9,867 nucleotides of DNA from contig JAYFPO010000010.1 of NCBI GenBank assembly GCA_034927685.1, forward strand, positions 1 through 9,867, read 5' to 3'. The notes beneath the pieces were generated by a model. That model did not search any database, was not told the origin of the DNA, and was given only the letters and a program-made list of their open reading frames with translations. The DNA comes from RGIG3159 sp034927685. GTDB lineage: Bacteria; Bacillota; Clostridia; Oscillospirales; Oscillospiraceae. This document shows, piece by piece, positions 1 through 6,378 of this stretch (its first letter is position 1; each line of letters starts with the position of its first letter). The position numbers and the translations under genes are program-made.

Positions 1-1398
1 AAGCTGCTGCAAGACTTGCAAAGCCACAATGAACGCATGTTTCTCGTCACATTCCTTATTATGAACATTGCGGATGGCAAACGGAGGCTTGGAAACAACG
101 TGTTTCAAGCGAAGGGCATTGCACAAAAATACAACTGCCAACTTGTGCGGCTGGACTTTCAGCAGGAACAGGGCTTAATGTCCTCCCTTCCGCTGGGGGA
201 CAATCAGATCGGCATTCAGCGCGGACTGACCACCTCAAGCACGGCGATCTTCGTGCCTTTTACGACACAGGAGTTGTTTCAACAGGGCGGCGAATCCCTG
301 TACTACGGATTGAATGCCCTTTCCAACAATCTCATCATGGTAGACAGGAAGCTGCTGAAAAACCCAAACGGCCTGATCCTGGGCACACCGGGCAGTGGCA
401 AATCTTTCTCCGCCAAGAGGGAAATCACGAACGTCATTCTTATTACAAAAGATGATGTAATCATTTGCGATCCCGAGGGCGAATACTACCCGCTTGTGGC
501 GCGGCTGCGCGGTCAGGTTATCAAAATCTCGCCTACCAGCACCGACTACATTAACCCAATGGATTTGAACCTCAACTATTCCGAGGAAGATAACCCGCTG
601 ACGCTGAAATCCGACTTTATTCTGTCCCTGTGCGAGCTGATCGTCGGCGGCAAGGAGGGCTTGCAGCCTATTGAGAAAACGGTGATCGACCGTTGTGTCC
701 GGTTTGTGTACCGGGATTACCTTGCCGACCAGAAGCCGGAGAACATGCCCATTCTGAAGGATTTGTACAACGAATTGCGGCGACAGGATGAAAAAGAGGC
801 GCAGTACATCGCCACGGCGCTGGAAATCTACGTTACTGGCTCCCTCAACGTATTCAATCACCGCACCAACGTGGATATCCAAAACCGGCTCGTCTGTTAC
901 GACATCAAGGAATTGGGCAAGCAGCTTAAAAAGCTGGGGATGCTCATTGTGCAGGATCAGGTGTGGAACCGCGTTACCGCCAACCGGGCCGAGGGCAAAT
1001 CGACCCGCTACTATATCGACGAGTTCCATTTGCTATTAAAAGAGGAACAGACGGCGGCGTACAGCGTGGAAATCTGGAAGCGTTTTCGTAAGTGGGGCGG
1101 CATCCCTACAGGGATCACGCAGAACATCAAGGACCTTCTGGCCTCCCGTGAAATCGAGAATATTTTTGAAAACAGCGACTTTATTTACATGCTCAATCAG
1201 GCCAGCGGCGACCGGCAGATACTCGCCAAGCAGCTCAACATTTCCCCGTACCAGCTCTCTTATGTGACCCACTCCGGCGAGGGCGAAGGGCTGCTGTTCT
1301 ACGGTAATATCATTCTGCCCTTTGCTGATAAGTTCCCAAAAAATACCGAGCTGTACCGCATTATGACCACCAAGCCTAATGAAAAGTACGAGGGGTGA
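1..1398 (+). CDS. virB4: VirB4-type conjugation ATPase, C-terminal part (5' truncated by the window)
   Basis: This is the ATPase that powers assembly of, and transport through, the type IV secretion channel of an ICE, acting at the cytoplasmic face of the membrane. The reading frame is open from base 1, so the gene begins upstream; an apparent TTG start at base 16 is only a codon inside the gene. The window holds 465 residues, and VirB4 proteins of this type usually have about 780-800, so roughly 60% is present. The Walker A motif GTPGSGKS is at 382-405. The segment CDPEGEYYPL follows about 20 residues later. Walker B is YYIDEFHLLL, with Asp at 1018 and Glu at 1021, and the ITQN motif near 1117 is typical of the VirB4/HerA group. 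The closest recognisable type is the CD1110/TrsE-like family of Tn1549-like elements. The stop lies 4 nt before the next start, so the two genes are co-transcribed. The family call is firm; the N-terminal domain cannot be judged. Confidence 0.93.
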   Translation, partial: KLLQDLQSHNERMFLVTFLIMNIADGKRRLGNNVFQAKGIAQKYNCQLVRLDFQQEQGLMSSLPLGDNQIGIQRGLTTSSTAIFVPFTTQELFQQGGESLYYGLNALSNNLIMVDRKLLKNPNGLILGTPGSGKSFSAKREITNVILITKDDVIICDPEGEYYPLVARLRGQVIKISPTSTDYINPMDLNLNYSEEDNPLTLKSDFILSLCELIVGGKEGLQPIEKTVIDRCVRFVYRDYLADQKPENMPILKDLYNELRRQDEKEAQYIATALEIYVTGSLNVFNHRTNVDIQNRLVCYDIKELGKQLKKLGMLIVQDQVWNRVTANRAEGKSTRYYIDEFHLLLKEEQTAAYSVEIWKRFRKWGGIPTGITQNIKDLLASREIENIFENSDFIYMLNQASGDRQILAKQLNISPYQLSYVTHSGEGEGLLFYGNIILPFADKFPKNTELYRIMTTKPNEKYEG

Positions 1399-1402
1399 TC
1401 GT

Positions 1403-3157
1403 ATGAGCGCCAAACAGCAAAAAAGCCAGGCTTACCGCCTGCGCTTCACCGACGCGGAGCGTGCAGACCCTGAGCTTGCACCCCATATCTGCAAAGCGGA
1501 GAAAGCGGCGGATAAGCTGGACGCGGCACAGGCGAAAATCCCGAAGAAGAAAGTTCTCCGAAAGCAGCGCGTTTTTGACGAGGCAAAAGCTAAGCCGAAA
1601 ACGCGCTTGTATTTTGAGGAAATCGACAAGCACAAGCCTCCCTCCAAGCTCTCCCACGCGGTTCTTTCGGCATCGGTGCTGGAAGCCCACCGGCAGATCG
1701 GCAAGGTGGAACAGGAAAATGTCGGTGTGGAAGCAGCCCATAAATCCGAGGCGGCGGCTGAATCGGGAGTCCGCGCGGTTCGCTCTATCCACCGCAGCCA
1801 TGCGCTTAAAGCCCATCGCACCGCCGCCGTGCTGGAGAAAAGAGCGGATCGGGCCAATATCAGCGCCCTGTATCAAAAAACGCTGCGGGACAATCCACAG
1901 CTTTCCTCCAATCCGCTATCCCGCTGGCAGCAGAAGCAGGCCATCAAACGGCAGTATGCCGCCGCGAAAAGGGCCGGGCAGACAGCCGGAACCACAAAAA
2001 AGGCAACTGAGCGGACTGCAAAGGCGGCCATGAAAACCGCCGAAGCCGCTCAAAAGACGGCGGTGTTTGCAGCGCGTCACTGGAAGCCTATCTTGATTGT
2101 CCTGGGCATCGCCGTGGCGGTCATGCTCATTATGAGCGCCGCATCCTCCTTTATGATGCTTTTTCAGGCTGGCATCCCATCGGTTGCGATATCCACCTAT
2201 CCATCCACGGACGAGGCCATGCTGGCTGCGGAAGCGTCATATGCCGCGTTAGAGGATGAGCTTCAACATGAAATTGATAACTACGAAACTCTGCACAGTG
2301 GGTATGATGAATACCGTTACGATCTTGATGAAATTGGGCATGACCCTTACGTTCTCATTTCTATTTTGACAGCGTGGCATGGCGATGAATGGACTTTAGA
2401 GGAAGTGCGGGATACGCTGGGCATGCTTTTTGAAAAGCAATACCAACTGACGGAAACCGTGGAGGTGGAAGTCCGCTACCGCACAGAAACGAGAACGGGC
2501 ACCCACTCCTATACCGACTTGGAAACCGGAGAAACGGTAATGGAGGAATATAAATACGAAGTTGAGGTGCCGTACAACTATTATATCTGCAATGTTACCC
2601 TGTACAACGAAAACCTTTCCCATCTGCCCCTCTACATCATGAGCGAAGAAAAGGTCGGCATGTACGCGATCTATATGTCCACGCTGGGAAACCGGCCCGA
2701 TCTGTTCGCCGGATACCCCGACGCCTCCACGCTTGAGGAATATCCCAAATATGACATACCGGAAGAATATCTTGCGGATGAAACCTTCGCTGCTATCATT
2801 GAAGAAGCGGAAAAGTACCTCGGATACCCGTATGTTTGGGGTGGCAGTAATCCGACCACATCCTTTGACTGTTCCGGCTTTGTAAGTTGGGTGCTGACCA
2901 ACAGCGGAGTTTTGAACACCGGAAGGTTAGGCGCGCAAGGGCTTTACAACATCTGCACACCTGTGTCCGTCGCAAACGCGAGGCCAGGTGATCTTGTGTT
3001 TTTCGTCGGAACATATGATACTCCCGGTGTGTCCCATGTGGGGATTTATGTTGGTGACGGTGTGATGATCCATGCCGGAAATCCCATCCACTATTCATCC
3101 ATCAACACCTCATATTACCAGGAGCACTTTTATGCCTTTGGCAGACTTCCTCTTTAA
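1403..3157 (+). CDS. Membrane-anchored NlpC/P60 (C40) peptidoglycan hydrolase of the CD1108 ICE type
   Basis: This is a cell-wall endopeptidase expected to cut peptidoglycan stem peptides locally so the conjugation channel can cross the wall. The ATG at 1403 is preferred to an ATG at 1379 inside virB4, because AGGGGTG at 1391-1397 sits 5 nt upstream of it; this gives 584 residues. Residues 1-225 are Lys/Ala/Arg-rich, probably helical and cytoplasmic. A single membrane segment spans about 229-250 (starting KPILIVLGIAVAVML). An acidic, Tyr-rich extracellular region of unknown role covers about 260-450. The NlpC/P60 domain runs from about 467 to 584, with YPYVWGG before the catalytic Cys490 in FDCSGF, His545 in VSHVGIYVG, and His557 in MIHAGN as the third active-site residue. 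All catalytic positions are intact. I see no lysozyme-like domain of the kind found in Tn916 Orf14. The topology is inside-N, outside-C. Confidence 0.9.
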   Translation: MSAKQQKSQAYRLRFTDAERADPELAPHICKAEKAADKLDAAQAKIPKKKVLRKQRVFDEAKAKPKTRLYFEEIDKHKPPSKLSHAVLSASVLEAHRQIGKVEQENVGVEAAHKSEAAAESGVRAVRSIHRSHALKAHRTAAVLEKRADRANISALYQKTLRDNPQLSSNPLSRWQQKQAIKRQYAAAKRAGQTAGTTKKATERTAKAAMKTAEAAQKTAVFAARHWKPILIVLGIAVAVMLIMSAASSFMMLFQAGIPSVAISTYPSTDEAMLAAEASYAALEDELQHEIDNYETLHSGYDEYRYDLDEIGHDPYVLISILTAWHGDEWTLEEVRDTLGMLFEKQYQLTETVEVEVRYRTETRTGTHSYTDLETGETVMEEYKYEVEVPYNYYICNVTLYNENLSHLPLYIMSEEKVGMYAIYMSTLGNRPDLFAGYPDASTLEEYPKYDIPEEYLADETFAAIIEEAEKYLGYPYVWGGSNPTTSFDCSGFVSWVLTNSGVLNTGRLGAQGLYNICTPVSVANARPGDLVFFVGTYDTPGVSHVGIYVGDGVMIHAGNPIHYSSINTSYYQEHFYAFGRLPL

Positions 3158-3170
3158 GAAAGGAGAGGCT
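3145..3170 (+). promoter_or_regulatory. Shine-Dalgarno of the DUF4315 gene in a possible weak hairpin
   Basis: The Shine-Dalgarno AGGAGAGG for the gene starting at 3171 is partly complementary to the end of the preceding gene. Bases 3150-3155 (CTCTTT) can pair with 3159-3165, with G3162 bulged and a 3-nt loop. The stop codon at 3155-3157 falls inside this structure, so ribosomes finishing the upstream gene would open it. This is a possible coupling device, but the stem is short and A/U-rich. Confidence 0.3.
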
Positions 3171-3416
3171 ATGAACCTGAAAATTGCTAAAATCAACGCC
3201 GAGATCGACAAAACCAAAGCGAAAATCTCTGAGTTTCAGTCTCGACTCCGGGAGCTGGAACGGCAGAAAACGGAGATTGAGAATACCGAGATCGTGGAAC
3301 TGGTGCGAGGTGTGGATGCCACACCGCAGGAACTGGCCGCGTTTATCCGGGCGTTTCGTGAAAATAGCGGAGCGCCCTCACTCTTACAAAAACAGGAGGA
3401 TCATCAAAATGAATAA
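3171..3416 (+). CDS. DUF4315 family small coiled-coil protein
   Basis: This is an 81-residue protein of unknown biochemical role that regularly lies between the NlpC/P60 and DUF4366 genes of Tn1549-like elements; the family is assigned from sequence character and gene order. The ATG at 3171 follows AAAGGAGAGG (3159-3168). A longer in-frame start at 3072 lies deep inside the preceding gene and is not credible. Residues 1 to about 45 have heptad-like spacing of Ile/Leu with many Lys/Glu/Arg (MNLKIAKINAEIDKTKAKIS and onward), which suggests a coiled coil. A short helical region containing TPQELAAFIRAFRE follows. There is no signal peptide, membrane segment or cysteine, so it is probably cytoplasmic. 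The last 8 nt overlap the next gene, implying translational coupling. Confidence 0.82.
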   Translation: MNLKIAKINAEIDKTKAKISEFQSRLRELERQKTEIENTEIVELVRGVDATPQELAAFIRAFRENSGAPSLLQKQEDHQNE

Positions 3417-4092
3417 GAAGAAATCCCACTTTTTTATTACGCTGCTGGCCGTCATGCTTTGTATGACGGCTTTTTCATCCGTCGCTTACGCGGGCGGCGG
3501 GCCGGAAACTGAGGAACCTATTTCTACACCTACGCCCACACCCAGCGAAACGCCGGTTATCGAGGATGGCACGCCGCTTGATGAGGACGGCAATCTCATC
3601 ACCCGCGACCTGCTTTACGACAAGAACACCAACAAGCAATTTATCGCTGTGGAAACCCGAAACGGCAAAGTGTTTTATATCGTTATCGACTACGACAAGC
3701 CGGTGGACGAGGATTTAGAGCAGTATCACGCCTACTTCCTCAATATGGTGGATGAACGGGATTTGCTGGACATTGTTGATGCGGATGATCTGACAGGCGA
3801 AACTTCCTCTGTGTCCACACTGGAGCCGTCCCCGTCCCCTGAGCCGTCTTCCGACTCGGCAGATGAGAAAGAACCGGCATCGCAGAACAACACGGGCGGC
3901 ATCGTTGCCGTAGTGCTGATCGTGGCGGTCATCGGCGGTGCCGCTGTGTATTTTCTGAAATTCCGCAAGCCCAAACAGTCCGTAAAGGGTAAATCCGATC
4001 TGGACGAATATGACTTTGGCGAGGATGAGGACGCCCCCGAAAATGATACGGAACCGGAGGTCGGGCCGGAAACGGAGGATGAAGATCAGTGA
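3409..4092 (+). CDS. DUF4366 / CD1107-family secreted, membrane-anchored ICE protein
   Basis: This is a 227-residue envelope protein of conjugative elements with no established activity; a role as an accessory of the mating apparatus is inferred from context. The ATG at 3409 has AGGAGG at 3394-3399, while the longer open frame to 3184 merely runs through the preceding gene. Residues 1-28 form a clear signal peptide (MNKKK, a hydrophobic core, AYA before GGG). A Pro/Thr-rich stretch with repeated TP follows at about 34-48. The conserved-looking core is at about 60-120 and includes NGKVFYIVIDYDKP and YFLNMVDERDLLDIV. A Ser/Pro/Glu linker leads to a membrane helix at about 164-183 (IVAVVLIVAVIGGAAVYFL), then a basic stop-transfer (KFRKPK) and a strongly acidic cytoplasmic tail of about 40 residues. 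Codons 14-23 coincide with a terminator-like hairpin, listed separately. Confidence 0.85.
   Translation: MNKKKSHFFITLLAVMLCMTAFSSVAYAGGGPETEEPISTPTPTPSETPVIEDGTPLDEDGNLITRDLLYDKNTNKQFIAVETRNGKVFYIVIDYDKPVDEDLEQYHAYFLNMVDERDLLDIVDADDLTGETSSVSTLEPSPSPEPSSDSADEKEPASQNNTGGIVAVVLIVAVIGGAAVYFLKFRKPKQSVKGKSDLDEYDFGEDEDAPENDTEPEVGPETEDEDQ
3448..3475 (+). terminator. Intragenic intrinsic-terminator-like hairpin in the DUF4366 signal-peptide codons
   Basis: The arms GCCGTCAT (3448-3455) and ATGACGGC (3463-3470) are perfectly complementary. The stem can extend inward by a G-U pair (3456/3462) and a C-G pair (3457/3461), leaving a TTT loop. Five T residues (3471-3475) follow at once. This is the layout of a Rho-independent terminator, yet it lies 39 nt after the ATG of an intact gene in mid-operon. 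It could act as an attenuator or polarity element that ribosomes normally suppress. Activity is inferred from structure only. Confidence 0.5.
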
Positions 4093-4295
4093 GATATTTT
4101 ACCGACAGTCCCTACGAAAAAATGATGATGCAGACACCGAAACAGCGGCGGGAGGAAAAACCTCCCGCCGCGCTGCATCCGAGCCATCCCTGTTATGGCT
4201 GCGACCGATACAAGGGCGGCCGCTGTGCCGGTCCCTGTTACCGTGATCTGATTATTACTCCGAAGAAAAAGGAGGCTGAAAAATGCGACTTGTAG
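4089..4295 (+). CDS. Small Cys-rich ICE protein, possible metal-binding knuckle
   Basis: This is a 68-residue protein of unknown function found just upstream of topB. It starts at GTG 4089, overlapping the TGA of the DUF4366 gene (GTGA), with GGAGG at 4074-4078 ten nt upstream. It ends 13 nt inside topB, so all three genes appear translationally coupled. Residues 35-50 contain four cysteines spaced C-x2-C-x7-C-x3-C (Cys35, 38, 46, 50), with two nearby histidines (30, 33). That pattern suits a zinc or iron-sulfur site, but I cannot name the family. The basic N-terminal half (KQRREEKPP) and basic C-terminal end (TPKKK) could contact nucleic acid; this is inference. Overlap, start context and the ordered Cys pattern argue that it is a real gene. 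Codons 19-28 form a perfect inverted repeat, listed separately. Confidence 0.78.
   Translation: MRYFTDSPYEKMMMQTPKQRREEKPPAALHPSHPCYGCDRYKGGRCAGPCYRDLIITPKKKEAEKCDL
4145..4171. repeat. Perfect 11-bp inverted repeat with A5 loop inside the Cys-rich gene
   Basis: GCGGCGGGAGG (4145-4155) and CCTCCCGCCGC (4161-4171) are exact reverse complements separated by AAAAA. With nine or more G-C pairs this would be a very stable RNA hairpin. There is no T-tract after it on either strand, so it is not a standard intrinsic terminator. It lies 112 nt before the topB start. Confidence 0.8.
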
Positions 4296-6373
4296 TTGCC
4301 GAAAAGCCGTCCGTTGCGCAGTCCATCGCCGCCGTGATCGGTGCGAAAGATCGCAAGGACGGTTATTGTCAGGGGAACGGAATACTCGTTTCTTGGTGCG
4401 TGGGGCATCTTGTGGAATTGGCTCCCGCCGACGTCTATGATGAAAAATACGCAAAGTGGCGGCGAGAGGATTTGCCCATCCTACCCGACCAATGGAAGTA
4501 TGTTGTCCCGAAAGGCAAGGAAAAGCAGCTCAATATTCTGCGAAACCTCATGTCCCGCAAGGACGTGGACGGTATCGTCTGCGCCACCGACGCTGGGCGC
4601 GAAGGGGAGCTTATCTTCCGGCTGGTGTATACATATTGCGGCTGCTACAAGCCTGTGCAAAGGCTCTGGATTTCCTCAATGGAGGAAAGCGCCATAGCCG
4701 AGGGCTTCCAAAACCTGAAAGACAGCGTTGCCTACGACAATCTGTACAAATCGGCGCTGTGCCGTTCCCAGGCTGACTGGTTAGTAGGCATCAATGCCAC
4801 GCGCCTGTTCTCCGTGCTGTATGGGCAGACCCTGAATATAGGCCGGGTGCAGTCCCCAACGCTGGCCATGCTCGTTCAGCTAGAGGCCGCTATCGCGGCT
4901 TTCAGGCCCACACCCTTTTATAACGTGACCATCGCCCTGAACGGCTTTGCCGCCACCAGCGACCGTCTAACGGATAAGTCCGAGGCTGAAAAGCTGCAAA
5001 ACGCCTGCCTTGATCAAATTGCCATTGTCAAAACTGTCGAGCGTAAGAACAAATCCGACGCGCCACCCAAGCTTTACGATCTGACTACGCTTCAGCGGGA
5101 GGCCAACCGCCTGCACGGGTACACCGCCCAGCAGACCCTTGACTATGCGCAAAGCCTTTATGAAAAGAAGCTCTGCACCTATCCCCGTAGCGACAGCCGG
5201 TATTTGACGGAGGACATGGCCGGGGGCTTGCCCGTGGTAATCAACGCAGTCACCAAAGTCCTGCCCTTTATGAAAGGAACGGCGGCATATATGCACCCGG
5301 CGCAGGTGATCGACAACTCCAAGGTGTCCGATCATCACGCCATCATTCCCACGCTGACCATGCGGGAAGCCGACCTGTCCGCGCTGCCTGCCGGGGAGCG
5401 CACTGTACTGTACATGATCGCCACGCGGTTGATTTGCGCCGTGGGCAATAAGCATGATTATTCCGAAACCACCGTCACGCTGGACTGTGCGGGCCATGCT
5501 TTCATCGCCAAGGGCAAAGCTATCCTCGCACCCGGTTGGAAGGAGGCCGAACAGCGGTTCAAGGAAGCCCTGAAACAGCAGCCGGAGGACAACAAAGATG
5601 ACGCAAGCAAGTCCCTACCCGTCTTGACCGAGGGGCAGAAATTTGAGGTAATGGTTGCCGCCGCAAAGGAGGGAAAAACCACGCCGCCCAAGCATTTCAC
5701 CGAGGATACGCTGCTTTCCGCGATGGAAACGGCGGGCGCGGAGGATATGCCGGAGGACGCCGAACGCAAGGGGCTAGGCACGCCCGCCACCCGCGCCGGT
5801 ATCATCGAAAAGCTGGTAAAGACCGGCCTTGCGGAACGCAAAACGGCCAAGAAAGCAAAGTATATGCTTCCTACGGAGAAGGGCGCTGCCCTGACCGCAG
5901 TCTTACCGGAAGTCCTTAAATCCCCGGCGCTCACCGCTGAATGGGAGGAACAGCTCAAGCAGGTGGAGCGCGGCGCACTGGAGGCCACCGGCTTCATGAA
6001 TGGCATCGCTGCCATGACTGGCGAATTGGTGCAGACCCATGAACCGGAAGCAGGCGCGACGTTTCCCTCCGACCGGGAAATGATAGGCGTCTGCCCTCGC
6101 TGCGGCGGGCGCGTGACGGAGGCTAAAAAGAGCTTTTCCTGCGAAAACCGGACTTGCGGGTTTATCCTCTGGAGAGACAACCGCTTCTTTGCCGCCAAGA
6201 AAAAGGAACTGACCAAGAAAATTGCCGCCGCTCTTCTGAAGGACGGGCGGGCGGCGCTGCCTGGCTGTTATTCCGAAAAAACCGGTAAAACCTACGATGC
6301 CGTAGTGGTACTGGATGATACCGGTGGACAGTATGTCAATTTCAAGCTGGAGTTTTCCAGTAAGAAGGAGTGA
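4283..6373 (+). CDS. topB: DNA topoisomerase III (type IA), ICE-encoded
   Basis: This is a type IA topoisomerase that passes single strands through a transient 5'-phosphotyrosine break. In ICEs it probably resolves topology during transfer and replication of the element. AGGAGG at 4270-4275 lies 7 nt before the ATG, and the 696-residue length is normal for the family. The TOPRIM domain begins at the N-terminus (MRLVVAEKPSVAQSI) with the metal-binding motif ATDAGREGELIF at about 101-112. The catalytic tyrosine is Tyr300 in CTYPRSDSRYL, where many homologues read YPRTDS. The strand-gate region includes DHHAIIPT and KGLGTPATRAGIIEKL. A C-terminal zinc-finger-like element has Cys604, 607, 620 and 625 (CPRCGG and later SCENRTCGF). 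It is followed by a topoisomerase C-terminal repeat at about 626-696. The second TOPRIM Asp is Gly (DAG rather than DxD), which I believe is common in mobile-element TopB proteins. The enzyme appears complete. Confidence 0.97.
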   Translation: MRLVVAEKPSVAQSIAAVIGAKDRKDGYCQGNGILVSWCVGHLVELAPADVYDEKYAKWRREDLPILPDQWKYVVPKGKEKQLNILRNLMSRKDVDGIVCATDAGREGELIFRLVYTYCGCYKPVQRLWISSMEESAIAEGFQNLKDSVAYDNLYKSALCRSQADWLVGINATRLFSVLYGQTLNIGRVQSPTLAMLVQLEAAIAAFRPTPFYNVTIALNGFAATSDRLTDKSEAEKLQNACLDQIAIVKTVERKNKSDAPPKLYDLTTLQREANRLHGYTAQQTLDYAQSLYEKKLCTYPRSDSRYLTEDMAGGLPVVINAVTKVLPFMKGTAAYMHPAQVIDNSKVSDHHAIIPTLTMREADLSALPAGERTVLYMIATRLICAVGNKHDYSETTVTLDCAGHAFIAKGKAILAPGWKEAEQRFKEALKQQPEDNKDDASKSLPVLTEGQKFEVMVAAAKEGKTTPPKHFTEDTLLSAMETAGAEDMPEDAERKGLGTPATRAGIIEKLVKTGLAERKTAKKAKYMLPTEKGAALTAVLPEVLKSPALTAEWEEQLKQVERGALEATGFMNGIAAMTGELVQTHEPEAGATFPSDREMIGVCPRCGGRVTEAKKSFSCENRTCGFILWRDNRFFAAKKKELTKKIAAALLKDGRAALPGCYSEKTGKTYDAVVVLDDTGGQYVNFKLEFSSKKE

Positions 6374-6378
6374 TCACT

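Noticed and set aside
16..30. TTG at base 16 as the start of the VirB4 gene
   Set aside because: The frame is open back to base 1, there is no Shine-Dalgarno in the visible bases, and the protein would lack the whole N-terminal part of the family.
235..1029. Long open frame on the minus strand opposite virB4, and similar ones opposite topB and the ArdC fusion
   Set aside because: They mirror strong conserved genes on the + strand, lack ribosome sites and recognisable domains, and are expected from the GC-rich codon usage.
1379..1402. Upstream ATG for the NlpC/P60 gene
   Set aside because: It lies inside virB4 with no ribosome site, whereas AGGGGTG is well placed for the ATG at 1403.
2424..2439. 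TGCTTTT / AAAAGCA inverted repeat
   Set aside because: Only 2 nt between arms and mostly A-T pairs; a weak structure explained by coding sequence.
5825..5848. Stem TTGCG / CGCAA with flanking GGCC pairs inside topB
   Set aside because: Short, interrupted by a bulge, with a 3-nt loop and no downstream T's, within a conserved coding region.
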